DNA from: Sipunculus nudus
Taxonomy: Eukaryota > Annelida > Sipuncula > Golfingiida > Sipunculidae
NCBI GenBank assembly: GCA_026874595.1
Contig: CM049308.1
Coordinates: forward strand, 26,522,367 to 26,586,366
DNA: 64,000 nucleotides
Direction of reading: 5' to 3'
In this document: positions 26,901 to 41,900 of the stretch, piece after piece
Layout: each line of letters opens with the position of its first letter
How positions within the stretch are numbered: the stretch's first letter is position 1
The notes under the pieces: generated by a model
The model's input: only the letters and a program-made list of their open reading frames with translations
Databases searched by the model: none
What the model was told of the DNA's origin: nothing
Made by a program: the position numbers and the translations under genes

Positions 26901-29900
26901 TCATGGAGATATTACCGATATTTGAAATGAAGAAAGTGCTCCATTTGGTGTGTTTTTGTGTGAGAATTGTGGGGCCGGGGGGGGGGGGGGGATTGGGGTT
27001 ATATCTTCAAGTTGAGCAAACGTATAACTAACAAAAACTTGTTATAAAAAAAACAGATATGCCTTTGGAAAATTAATAAACTGTGGAAACTATATACCAT
27101 GTTTGACTACATGTTTGAAGTTGCACCCAAGCACCTAAGTTCCGATGGCACACAGTATGTGATTTATGAGAGCATACAGAAACTGTTTTCTTTTTCTTTA
27201 TATAATCGGGATCTACTTTTTTTTCTCCAGGTAACAGTGAAGGATGCAAATACCAAACTGTCAACATGTTCTGTCTTCAATGATCCTCATATCAGAACAT
27301 TTGATGGGAAGTAAGTGGTTTTTTTTTTTACAGTCTTCTACAGGGTTCAAATCCCTTAAAAACAGTAAAGATAAATATGTAATTTTGAAATTTAAGTTCT
27401 TAGATTTCATCGAGTTTCAGAAGATATGTAAAAAGTCATTAAAAATCCACATTTATTCCCTTGAAAGACCCTTTAGATAAAATGCAAACATTTTTGGAAC
27501 CTCTGTTACTATGTCTCCCCCCCCCCCCCCCCCCCCCCCCTCCAGGGAAGACATTTTCAGTGCCATCGTCTGTCATTTGTCGTCTGTAGAATATCTTGTG
27601 AACATGATTACTTTTGAAGGGCTGAATATTTTTTCCCAAAATTTTAAACACTAATTGTGTCTCCCAAAATCTCGCTAGAGTTTGAAAACTGATGACCTTG
27701 ACCTACATCTTCAAGGTCAAATCTGCGGAAATGTAAAATTTTTGTGAACCCTATTACTTTTGAGGTATTTCACATTTTGTCATCAAATTTAGTACACAGC
27801 TTTTTTTATCAATAAAGTTCTTTGACAAGTTCAAAAACTAGTGAACTTGACCAGGATCTGCAAGGTCAAATAAGCTGATTTATAGTTATTGTCTTGTGAA
27901 AACAATAACTTGTGAAGTATTGGGTATTTTCCCCCTCAGATTCAAGACACAAGTTATTTCTACTGAGTTCTCGGAATAGCTTGGGGATTGATGACCTTTC
28001 AAGGTCAAATCAATGCATTTCTAGGATTACTGGGAACCCCATAACTTTGGCAGTACTGAAGTTTTTTTCTTCAAATTTGACACACCAGTTCTTTCTGCCA
28101 AAATCCCACAGGTTACCTTGATGGCGATCTTGAAGGTCAAATCTGCTGACATAATAGAATCATTATTTTGAGATATTGCATATTTTCTACCCTTAATGTT
28201 TTGAAGTGGCCCAATGGGGGGGGGGGGGGGAGGCATATATCTGCTTTGTGCTGTATAAATAAAACCATTTTAGTGTTCTTAGAATTTTCTTTCATAAATT
28301 CTTCCATAAATATACAGACAAGGTGAGAATAAATTGTTTGGTCAACAAATTTGTTTACAATTTACCAAAAAAATCTGTTTTTGGTGTTAAACATAAAATA
28401 CTGTATTTGACCTAATAAGTGGCTGGCCTGCCCTGATAAGCTTCCCTTCATGATTTTATGCTATTTGCTAGCCATGAAAAGCCTCCATTTCATTTAGTTA
28501 TGTAGTCCATATCAGTCATACATTCTTGTATAAAAGAAGACCATAAAAGCTAGGCTTGTGAATTGTGAGGGGCCTTTGAATCAATCCAATTTATCAATGC
28601 TTTACCTTTGGTTCAATTCTTGATTAATTTTACTTTAGTAGTTAATTTCAGACTTTCTTTCTAAAATAAAAACGAATATTTTACCATATTGGAATGTTAG
28701 TTGATTTAAGCAGGCAAAGGAACGATTTATCTTGCCCTCTGGTTATAGCCACTTTTTTGTTTCTATGTGAGAGGAGCAATTCTGGCAAACGATGAAAGTC
28801 GATTTTTAGTACACACATAAAAAATACCGGAAGTCTTGACCTCAAAGCATGCTCAGTCAAACTTGCCAGCACACTGAGGGTTTATGGGTGGTACACACAA
28901 AAAAATAATACTGGAATGAATAGATTCAGAGGCTATCAAATGATTATAGTTCTATCTTGTACAAGCTTATGCATCTAATTTGATGCCTTGTTACACTCCG
29001 GTGAATGGAAGATTCACCAAATACCAGTATGACATATCTGGGTGAGGAATTCTAAACAACATCAGTTTGGGATGGTTTTGAAAATTGATTTGAAAAGTCA
29101 GATCTATTTAGAATGTCAAATATTTTAAAATAAAGTAAGCCCCTTGGGACTTCATCAGGTCAAATACAGTAACTTGCTCAAAGAAGAATAAAAAAATAAT
29201 ATAACATTATGACTTGCATTTTAAGGGCTTGATATTATTTTTTTAATTATTTGCCCCATTGGGAAAGTCACCTTGTACTTTTACTTTACCTACATAAATT
29301 TTTATGTGCTCCAAAAATTTAGTCATTGAGGTTTTAAATACAAAGTTTGATCCCCACAATTTTTTTTTTATTTTATAATGCATATAAGACAACAAATGTG
29401 TTAAAAATTGTCACTTGTTAATTATTTCTCTTTTATCTATGAAATACAGTGCATAAATAATTTAAGACATTTCTATGGTGTAAGTCAAGTTTTTCACTTT
29501 TTTACCTCCAATTTTATTCTTTCTAAAATATGTAAAAAATGTGACAGTTAAAAATATGCTTATTATATATCTATAAAATTTGTCTTTGAATGGAATGTAT
29601 TGGTGATGTTAATTGTATTGCAGGAAGTATGACAACATGCATTTGGGTGAATTTATACTTTATCAACATACTACAAGACCATACAGTGTAAGTTATATTT
29701 TCTTTTTTTTTGGTGGGACAAAACAAAATATTGTCTGACAAAAAGACAAACGAATTAATAAGCACAAGTGTAAACATAACCTCCTTTGCAGTTGATGGAG
29801 ATAACAAATGAGTCGACAGCACATGTACTTTGTTTTGCACAGAGAAAATGCACTATTACATTTATGTGAAAATCATGGTTTCACCCAGCATCCAAGCTTA

Positions 29901-32900
29901 CACATGATGGTAGTTTGGTTTGATAATTCATTGATAGTTACTTAAATTAATCAAACATGAGTATACACTAACCTCACCAGTAAATATTCCACAAATAACG
30001 GGAAATCAGTTTTATTTTGAAGTAGAAATGTGCGTTGTTAGAAATGCAAGTCTCCCACCATGTTGGGGGGATGATCCTCAACCCAGGTTTGCATTCACTT
30101 ATTCGGGTCACATTCCCATGTTTGTTCCGGCATAAATGACTCTACATTTGTGAATATTCCTTGATGACATTCCTGAATCCGGATCATGTGCCTTATCCTC
30201 ACCAAATGTTTATTAGTTCTTCAGTGGCCTATTCCTGAAATGTCCTGAAAATTTCATGAGATTCCTTTCATGACTGTGTGAGATTTGTTGTGAACAGACA
30301 CACACACAAACACACATGAATGAACACTTACCTTCCTGATGGAGGCAATGATTCAGTGACAATTCAAAATTGGCAGAGGGTCAGTTAAGTGCACTTTATG
30401 ATCACTGATGTTGGTTTGTATTTTTTTTTTGCAGTACTTTGGACCATTATTTAAAAAAAGGCAGAAATTTCAGTTTGAAAAAATATTTATTTTGAGCAGA
30501 GTATGCTATATTTCATTATAGTCAATAAATGTTTTGGAATTATTTTTTAACATAAAGGATTTTTTAGATACAGCATAAATATCAGTAAAACAAATTCCAG
30601 CTCTTTGGTACATACAGAATCCCATGTTGATTAGTACTAGTAGAAGGAATAGTTTGTAAAATCATGAGAGAAAAATGACCGATGATCGATTATCTATCAG
30701 ATATTTATATACCATCTATATTGCTAGTTTTTCTGCTTTATAGAGTCATATTTAAATATTGAATAGGTAAATTTAGCCTGACTTGTATACATTTTGTTCA
30801 TTGGTCAAGATAATGACCAGGTTGTTAGTACTTGTTCACCACCTTGCGTCAAGTCTTGATTATATACTTGACAGGATTAAAATATTTTTCTGGATAATAT
30901 TACTTCTTTGCAATTGCATACATAAGCATTTCTGATTATGCAAAAAATGAAACCAGTTTATGAAATTAATGACAAATCAATGATATAATCAATTAATTGA
31001 CACGGCACTAATTAGCAGATTTTTTCTTAATAGGTACACTCCTTTGAGGAACCATGCAGCTTTGGAAAGCCTGGAGCAACATGCAACTGTGCCGCTGCTG
31101 TGCGTGCTGTTGATGATGTCTTCTACTTTAACAGCTGTGAAACAGGGGCGCTTACAGCAAAGTTGTACCTGAATGGTGAAATGACCCCAGGAACATATGT
31201 GTATTCAGTGAAGAATGGAAAATCATATGTGGTATTTATATTTCCAGCTTAAATTGGTTTAAATGCTATTTATTAAAATTATGGCAGATTAATTATAAAC
31301 AAATTGAAGAAAAAATTGGCTAAATTTGGTGAAGAAATGTGGATACTACTTGTCATGCTATGTTTGAAACCCACAAATATATTAAAATTTATCTTAGTAA
31401 CAAACAGTTTTTGTTTTTAACAAAAAAAATTGGATTTAATGCTATTCATTAAAATAATGGCAGATTAATTATTAACAAGTAGAAGAAAAAAAGGGGTGAA
31501 TATGGTTAAGAAATGTAGATACTACATGCCATGCCATGTTTGAAACCCACAGCACTATTTAATTTATATAAGAAACAAACATATATTGCTTTAGGTCTGT
31601 TAAATTGTACTCAGCTTATTATAGCAATATACAGGTATTAATAAACATTTCCTAATGGAATGGAACAGGGAACCATCCACAAGTATAAATTGCTCTATGG
31701 ATGGGCTTTGACATGCTCTCAACACAATAAATTGCAACAGAAAAAATGAAAATAATTTTTTAAATTCAATATTTTTTCCAAAGAAATTTGAGATATGTTT
31801 AGTAAAACCCTCCCAAAATAAAAGAAAAAATTGGCTTAATGATATGGGCCCCCATGTTTCAACTGATGCTGTATACATGAGTCTCTTGTATCTCCTATAT
31901 CAGGTCATTCTTCCAACTGGCACCCGCGTCATCATTATGCTTGGAGCACAGGGCTTCTTGACAGTCACTGTCAAGGCTGGTATTCACGACAAAGAGAACG
32001 TTGCAGGTTTGTTACCTGTTTTAATATAAATCTACAGGGCTTCAAATGTTAAAAGAAGAGAAATTTTTCAAGGGATAGTAACTTAAAGCTTTTCTATATG
32101 TAACTATTTATTTTGCTTCATTTCAGGGTGTATTTTTTTCTAATGCTGGCTTAACTAAGTATGTTCACCTGCATAATTCCATTCTAGCTTGGGACAACAT
32201 GATATTGCAGTAGCACATTCTTCCTCTTTATATTATATCCTGGTGTTAACCAGGCCCGGTGGCAACTGCACCTGCGAGATCTGGGTGTGCAATATTTCCA
32301 ATTGCTGGGTCATACCATTGAGTCATCCCCAAAGGAAGCACAGCTTTGTGAGTGAAACACAGCTGTGGGGCCGGTCTTCCCAGCAATTCGGTCACCCTGG
32401 GTGTTCGCCGACTGTGAAAAATATCATCTATTAGAACTCACAATCACAGAAGCAGGTTATCTTAGGGTTTAGTTTGTGTGATTGTTCAGTATGACAGTGC
32501 CCCCTGAATGATAAGTAAAGAGATTTCTGATTAAAATGTGCTTTTTTGAAGATTAAAACTTTTAATCATTGCTTAAGTAAGACTCAGATATTTAAGGATT
32601 TCCACTGCTCATCACATTTTAATATACTTGGGGAAATAAGAACATTTGATACTTACCTTTAAGATGAAGGAATTAGTTGTTAAATCATTGATCTCCCAAT
32701 CAGGAATCCTACAGGTGTACAAATTTCCCAGAAAACAATTTGATGTCACAGTCTTCTGTTCACATATTGAGTCTATTCTGGTCACTGACAAGTGGTTAAT
32801 CACGGAATACACAGCATTTTTTCTGGCACAAGTATTTCCTTCTAGTGAGGAGTGTAAATGTGAGGAACTTTCAAGTATAGGCCAATCTCATAGATGTATC

Positions 32901-35900
32901 AGGTAATGGTATGGCCAGTGTGCATCTTGCCATCTGTCTGTCTGTCTGTCTTTTACACTTTTGTTTCACCAAAATAGCATACTAGGCATCCGATGGATTT
33001 TCATGAAACTCTCAAGAGTTATTTATCAATTAAATATGTCATGTTACATGATTCTCAGGAAAATCTGTCAATAATTAATGGGTCAAAAGACAGGCAAATC
33101 TTGTTGTCTTAGAGTGCTCTTGTTGCAAGATAAATATATCTATCCCAGGATAAGAATGATTAATGTAAATTTGACATATAATAAATATACTTGTGTTTTT
33201 CTCTTTTCAGGATTGTGTGGAACATTTGATGGTGACACTTCAAATGATCTTACCATGCCAGATGGCAAAGTCTCAACAGAAGAAGCTGATTTGAGATACC
33301 CTGATAAGTTCTCCCTGTCTTGGCAGTAAGTTCTTAAAATCAAACTACTATAGTCTGTTCCACCAGTCGGTGCCCATTAAAATTTGGTGATTATTCCCTT
33401 AAACTGAGATATGATCACACAATTTGACACTACAGCTGATGAGTGAGCAAAGGCCTGACATGAGACGTAAAAATTCATACCAGTGTTTATATTTTGCAAC
33501 CCTCTTGTTCTTCTGAATCATATGACTAAGTGTCATGGCGTCTGTCATTGGTTTGCAGTCTCACTTTAACAGTTACATTTTTTGTACACCCATCTATGAC
33601 TGGATGTATTATAGCCACCGTCTGTCTGTTTGTCTGTTAACTTTTAGTGTTGCTGTGGTAACTTACTGGGGCATGATGGATTTTCACTAAACTCACCATA
33701 ACTACTTACCTATAGATTATCTTGTTCGAGATGTTGTAAAAAAATTTACTTTTTACTCAGATATAGCTTTTATCACATTACTTGAATATCTTGTCAGATA
33801 TGATTTTTAATTAATTATCTTTAATCAGGGGTATACTCCATTCTTTCAGTGCAGCATGCCATTTGGAATTATTCTGTAAATTTATTAAAATATTGCAAAA
33901 TTTAAATGAGCACACCACCATTTATACAGACTATATATAGTTGTTCCTTCCCCTCATGTCCACCTGATTTTTGCTATGAAAATATTTGTTATATTCAAGG
34001 GGGAAAAAATTTTAATGTAGGGTAGAAGGATATAAAGGACCTAATTTTTGGCAAGGTAAAAATGTACCTGCCCTGCATCTTATTACAGAAACAGAATTAT
34101 TTAAAAATATGAGAAATCAGTCTACATTTTACAACATATCAGCCCTACTTATAGCAGTTAAGGTCATTGGTCAAATGCAAAAGCAGTCTCAATTTACTGC
34201 TGCTGATTGGACAATGTCATGTAAACACTCTAAAAATAAAACCAGCTAAAACACAGATGGCTACTCTTGCAAGGAAACATCTGATCTGTCAGTTCATTGT
34301 AAAGATATCTAAAAAGTTGTGAAACATAAACTGATAATATTTTATTAAATTCTTAATTGCCATTTTTATGCCTTCATATCTCATATACAGCTTTGAAGGG
34401 AATCATTGAAATATATAAATTTTAAAAGAAATCTTCTCCAAAAACAAGGTGGACACAGGTTGATGGAACAGAGTATAGTAAATCTTCATGTTTACATTTG
34501 CTGAATCATTCATATGTGTATTTTATTTATCTATCACCAAAAAAAATAAGGTTTGGTTTTCAGGCACTTTTTTTTTTCAGAAATCAAAGTGGGTTTTTAT
34601 TTTAAATATTTTGTGTGTTTCAACAAAAATGTCAAATGAAAAGGGAAAGATAATGACATCTTTATTTTGCTAAACAAGTAAAAGCACTGCAGAAATAGGG
34701 AAATTTTTATCAAAATTGTATGATTTTATCTTCTTGAAAGAAATGTCTGAGCGGCTGGAGCTCAAAATTGATAAGTTTCTATTGAAAATCAAAATAAAAA
34801 TGTTTGATGCGGGGGTTTAAAATTGGCATGGATGGTGCCTGAGAACCATACATTTTATTATATTTGGCCTATTCATGATTATTTTTAATTATAATATTTG
34901 TCTTTAGTGAATCTAGAACTGTCATAGATTCAAGAACTGTCACAGTACCCTTAGATACAGCTGTTCATGTTGTGTTTCCACTTAGGTGTTGAAGTTGGAT
35001 TGGTGGTATCTGTTAATTGAGGACATATTAGTTTGATAAACTTTTTATCAGATTTATGAACTAGTATACTATCTTTTGAATCAGGCATTGATGGTTTATT
35101 AAAGAGCTATTTCTAATAATAGTTTTTTGGGTGGTATGTATTAATGTGTTGGCATATAAGTTTTAACAGATGAATATGTTGTCATGAATTCAAAAATATA
35201 TTGAATCAGAAACTGTTGTTTTATTACAGAGCTAAGCTTGAGAATAGCTTGTTGGGTGGTATCTGTGCCTCTGACCCCGATGAGGTCACCATGACTTGCG
35301 AGTGCCAGTTTGACACGTATACCTGTGGTCCATACATGCGTAATAACCTCTGTCAGCCAAAGGATGGTAAGTAAAACAGTTTCACTCTTGTTATACCTTC
35401 ATCTCATGTCTGTTAACTGTTGTTGTCTCTGCAGCGGTTATGGAAAAGGCAGGGGAAAAAATTATCTTGAAGGTCAAGTCAGGGAATTTCATAAAAGGTC
35501 AGGGAACTCTATGATATTTTGAGAAGTCAGGGAATGTTAAATGGCTATGTGGATTGTAGTTAGTTATCAGGTTGAAAGAGTTTGGCATCTCTTATAAAAA
35601 TATGGTAAGTTTGAAGATTTAATCTTGTTTCTTATTATTTTTGTATGCAATATCTAAGGTTGATGATTCAGGGTATGGATACACAACATATAACATCAAC
35701 AATTAATGATTGACTAATTCTGTTTCTGAGTAGTAATATAAAAAAGCAGGATCTGATGTATGATTCTGTACACTTTTCAGATGAAGTTTTGCAATGGGTT
35801 GGCTGTAAACCAGTTTTTAGCTCAGCTGACTGTAAGTCATCTGAGCTATAGTCGTGGTCCGTTGTCCGTTCGTCTGTCCGTAGATGTGGCACATTTTGAA

Positions 35901-38900
35901 ACCACAGGACCTAGGAATCCAAAATTCAGCATAATGTTAGATGTCCCCAAGATCTCCTACCAAGCCGAAAACTGGGTCTTTGCGACTTCGTTCCATTGAG
36001 AAATTAAAGAAAAACCTCAATTTTTTATTAAAAACCACTTTCTTACTTCAGGATTGCCTTATATCAAAACCACTCATCAGTTTTTCCTCATATTTACCAT
36101 AAATATTCCTCTATATAGTTCCTATGTACATGTTAGAAATTAAGTCTGTTAAGTATAAATTCTTTAAGTTATGGGCCCAAACATAATGGACTTTGTAAAA
36201 AATCAGGAAAATATTTACTCACTTAACATGAAAAATTTTGAAACAAGAGTCTATTTTCCCAAGTATATAACCATGATTTATTAAGATTCAATTGTTTACC
36301 CAAAATTAGATCTGAATTTTGTAAATTTTTTAAGTTATTAGCATAAAAATAAATTCAGTACCTTAAATTTTGCCCAACTTTGACCATGGCACGTTTTTTT
36401 TTCCTGTAAGTACCATTGATTTAATTTTCACATCATGTAAACATAAATATTTAATTTGTTTTAATCTGAAATTTGAAAATAAAAGCTTGAAAATTAAGCT
36501 AGTTATTGCTTTTTTCTTGAGGCTCTATTGTAGTCATTTGCTTTGATTACAGATTACAGATGCAGGGTCCCACTCCAGGTGACTGGAAGTCAGCAATGCC
36601 AGGGTTTCTGATTTGTTACAGTCACTGGGGGAGATCCCCTGCTGTGACAAGTGTACAGTTGTTCTCATGTCACCACCCCAATCATCCCTCCCCCCCCCCC
36701 CCCCCCCTGCGAACCCAACCCACCAAGTGTTATGCAGTAATTGTTATTGTTTTCACTATATCTCCTTAATTGTAATGCTGTTTCCACTCCGATATGCAAA
36801 AACTTTCCTTGAAAAAGTAATCCAAGGTGTAATCCAGAAGATGCAATGTTGTGTAATGTAGTATTTTTAAAGAAATCAATTTTCTTTTAAATGATTTTAA
36901 CAAATATAATTGAACCCATCAGTATGCTTAAATTTATAAAATATGAAGCACATTATGGATAAATAAAGACACAATTTAAAATTGTGAAATCTAAATCAAG
37001 TATTATTTTTAGATATTTATTGTTTTGCATATTTAAAAGATATATTTTTGTGGTAAGAAATAAACATTTGTATGCATGATGTGGTGTTATCTGACAAGAT
37101 TGAGGATTATGATGATGCAATTGAGAATAATGAATCAACTTTTATATTCAGATATATATATGTTATATTGGAAATGTATGGAAAAATAAACTTAAATTTA
37201 AAAAAAAATTGATGTGATAAAAAAATGAGGATTTAATACAAACATTTGTTCACTATTTTCCTGCCTCAGCAGACTTTGAGATCAGGCTTTGTTTGCCCTG
37301 TTTATGTTGTTAATTAGTTATATTTCAACTGTATACATTTCATTAAAAAAATACATATATATTTAATAATATATATTATACAAAAAAATACATTCAGTTG
37401 AACAAATGTGTAAACTATTGAAAAGTAAACAGTTAATCAAAAAGCCGACTAATGATCATGGTAATAGTACAGATCATTTGTTCACAAACTGCTCACATGC
37501 TTCAGTTTCAACATTAAGAAACACATGGTGAGGTCACAAAATATTATTTGCAACAATTTCTTGCTCATCAATACAAACCAATCATATAAACCAATCATGG
37601 CCTTTATTACCTCTTCCTTTTACACTTTATCTCCATTTGATATTATTTTAGATTTTTACCTACAAGGTCAACTTCAGCTGAGCACAGTGACCCATGGGTC
37701 CCTTGTTTTTTAGACCAATTTCAAAATTTGTGTGATAATTTATCCATGAAAACAACTGAAAGTCAGGGAATATTCAGGAAAAAGTCAGGGAATTTTTTAG
37801 AGTTGGCTGCTGGCAACTGTAATACCAGGGCTGTGATGGATTTTCATGAAACTCACTATGACAACTTGCCAATAGATTATATTGTCTGAGTTGAGTTCTA
37901 GGCAAAATTCACTCCTTTTTAGATTGGGCAGAGGTCACCTGGCTTCTTTGTTGTTTTGTCTCAATAACTTCCCTGGAATATGATGAATTTGATGAAACTC
38001 AAAAGAAATGTTCACCAATATAATACTGTTTTTGGCTTTATATTCACAAGGCTAATATCAGGATTTCTTCATTTGAATAATTCGTGAGGGTTTCATTTTC
38101 TTGGTTGCACACAAACCTACGCTATCTAAATACAGCAGTATTGTATTTGGTGTGAAATACACCATACCTCAGTCCTGTCTGTTACAGTCATGATACTATG
38201 ACTGGTGTCAGAGTTGATATATCCCCTTTGATTACCACAGGTCTTACAATAATTAATGTATGTTTGAATTGGCTGGCTTTGAAACCATAAGCATATTAGG
38301 TTCGCTAATTAATGAACCCTGCTTTCAGAGGTGTTATAACCCCTTTGCGCACAACCATCAGTATCCCTTCTTGTTCATTTTAGTTGATAGGATATCTTAT
38401 TCCTGAGGGTTTCATATTCGTGATTATTTCCCATTTAAACCCACGTGAACAAAAAGGGAACCACAGTATCTCACATAAGTTCAATTCATGGCAAAATCCA
38501 CATATTTTATGAGGTTTTCGTTCTCTTTTGTTGATGATGAGTGATATAACAATTGATTAGTGCACTGAAGCATCATGGTACAAAGTCAGATATTAAATTG
38601 ATATTGTCAGTTTTCCCTGTATTCTTATATTAATAACACATATCAATCCAACAGAAAGAATGGTGATATCCAGCAATTGAAAAGAGCAGCCCACCACCTG
38701 TACAGTAAACATGATTGGCCAGAAATCATTTCATCATTTGGCTTACTGCTGCATGATTACTCCAACAGTAGGGGCTTATTTATTGTTCAGTATTGCTGAA
38801 TTTACTCATTTGGTCCATATTCCCAGATTCGTTTGTGCAAACCCGGATCGTGCACTGGAACCACACCAAAATCTAATCAGTTCTGCGTAGGCTCATTCCT

Positions 38901-41900
38901 GAAATGCCCTGATTGCCTGATTTATGTTGTAAACAAATACACAAACACACACACGAACAGGGATGAACACATACCCTCCTGGCAGAGGAAAAAAATAAAC
39001 ATTGAAGGGAAATGACTCGGGCAGTGAACTGTTATACTACTTGTCATACAACTTGTAAGTATCATATCATGTAGAGTGTTGTGAGCGAAGTATCACTGTA
39101 CACGTTGTTTCACGAGATAAAGAATTGGTACACCTCTAATGATGGTTGTCTTTTTCTCCCTCCAGCTGAAGATATACTTGACCAACTTATCGATGAAGCT
39201 ATGGCCCCAGTGGGTTGCGATAATCCTGACGAGAGACCTGTTGTTGTGATTGATCCAGATTATGATCCAACGGTAAGTCGCTCATGGGAAGGGATTCTTG
39301 TCATGGGCTGGGTTCATGCACGTCCTTGATTTCCTAAGAAGTCCTGGAAAATGGCCATTTCAAACCAAAGCCTTGGAAGTCCTGGAAAATGGCCATTTCA
39401 AACTAAGGCCAGGGAAGTCCTGGAAAATGGCCATTTCAAATCCAGGCCTAGGAATTCCGGGTAAAACAGATTTTGATCATGTGTCCTAGAATTAGTGAGA
39501 ATTGGTTTGACCAGAGCTGAACATACAGATCAGGTCAAATTCAGCTAAACAAAGATGTCTGAATGTTTTTAAATGCATCTACCAGTCAATATATAGTCAA
39601 TCTTCCAAATTTTCAATCATGCGTTTTCATAAACTGTACCAAACACTTGTTTTAAGTCTAATTGTTGCTTGAGATCCACACAAGGTGCAATATAATATTG
39701 TATTCTGTTTGTTATCCATCCAAGGGTTTTGCCATTCACTATTTGTATGTCAGTACTATCTCTTCTATGTCAAATGCCATGTATGCTAGAGTATGCTCTA
39801 GAGCTGTATGAATTTTGAGCTATAAAAATATTTTTATATTAATAATGAAAAAAATAAAAATAATAATTAGGGGATTATTTTTAAGGGAATATCAAGATTG
39901 GTTTTATTAAATATTTGAACATTATGCATTTCATTCTTCTTTGTGTATTTTCATATTTATTTTTTTTTATCATTTTTCAGCCACCAAATATCAAGGAAAA
40001 AGACCTTGTCAAAGCTCAGAAGAAATGTGACAAAGTTATTAAAAAACTGGAAATATTTGGAACATGCTCAGCAATTCCAGAAGTGAACATCGCGGGAAAA
40101 ATGGAAGATTGTGCAATGGACTTAGCAGTAAGGAAATTTTTCTGTTTTTGACCTTCAAGGGCAAACTGATTTAAGAGCCTCACAGGCAAACTGTTAAGAG
40201 AGCCTCAAATTCAAAATGTAGGAACAGGCTAAAAGACAAAATTAATTTTTTTTGAAAACCTCACAGGAAAACTATTGTCAGAGCCTCACAGGTAAACTAT
40301 TGTCAGAGCCTAAAAGGTAAACTGTTGTGAGAACCTCACAGAAAAAAATTTTGTTAGAGCCTCAGAGAGAAATGGTTGTTAAAGCCTCACAGGTAAACTA
40401 TTGTTAGAGCCTCACAGAAAAACTATTTTCAGAGCCTCACAGGTAAACTATTGTCAGAACCTCACATGTAAACTGTTGTGAGAACCTCACAGGTAATCTA
40501 TTGTTAGAGCCTCATAGGTAAACTGTTGTAAGAGCCTCACAGGTAAACCTTTGTTAGAGCTTCCAATTAGCTTTTACAGCCCTTTGGTTAAATTTTGTCA
40601 GAGCCTGGAGAGAAACTCCTCAAATGCAAAATAATCTCAGTAATTTGCTCTTGTTTTATGTCTGAGATTATTACATCCTCTTTTCGCCAACCTTCATTTC
40701 TGAAAGTTTGTGGTGGAAACAATTGTATAGTTTCCCAATAAAAACTACTAGTGACAAGTTGATCCTGTCATAGTCTGAGAGACTGAATCAAGGCTCCTGT
40801 CATATTTTTTTTTTTGAATCAACAACAGTCTCTGAAGATAAATCCAAATTAAACAGAATCAAGGGGTTAAGTGGTTTTGTGACAGTTGGTGGCTCCAGAG
40901 TCCAAAATCTATGTAAGAATCTAGAGCACAAATATTTGCCCTCTGCAAAATCACCGATTCATGAATCTTAACTTTATTTAAGTTACCAGACATATAGGAT
41001 TAGCAAAGAATGAATCAACAATTTCTTATTGGACTTAAACCTTGACCTTCATCTTCAAGGTCAAATCTGCTGAAATGTTAACTTTTTTGGGTTATCTTGT
41101 GAACAAAATAACTTTTGAAGGGCATCATATTTTCAACCAAAATTTTTAAACACTAATGGTTCCTACCAAAATCTCAGACCCGTTCAAAACCTGGTGACCT
41201 TGATCTTCATCTTCTGCTGAAATGGAAAATTATTTTGAAGCCCATAACTTTTGAAGTATTTCACATTTTGTCTACCAATTTGGTACACCATTGTATCCAC
41301 ACTGATTGTTCCTATGTAAATCTTGGATGAGTGTGAAACCTGGTCACAGGACAGGGTCAGATCTCTCACTGTGTCTTCATTGATATAATCTATTTGCAAA
41401 CGGAGGTTTGGGGGGGGGGGGACCATTTTTGCAAGTGCAAAAACAATCCATCATAGTGTTGTACTGTTGCAGCTAGAGACTTCAAATATTGGATTCATTT
41501 CCCTCAGGCATAGTCAAGTTAAAACAGGAAAGTAGGACAGTTTTTAATAATCTGCAGCTGTTACAGAGATAAATAAAAAGTTATTTTCTGTATTTATAAT
41601 GCTTTATAAAATACACTGATATTGTTAATAAAATTCAACACTCTTTTATAATGCTTTATCCAGATCACTAAAAATGACGATTGGATAAACAACATCATCG
41701 ATGTGATCACGGAGCACTGCGTGGATATTGCTTCAACTGATACCACCTTGTTTCAAGTGACTGCAACTGGCCCAGCCCCACCAAGCTTCATTGCAAACAT
41801 ATGTCCAAGAGGCTGCAGTGGACAAGGAACATGTGCAGCTGGTATGTTTAAAGTCACTGATGTATTTAAACTTGACTTCATAACTGAGGGGTTAAAATTT

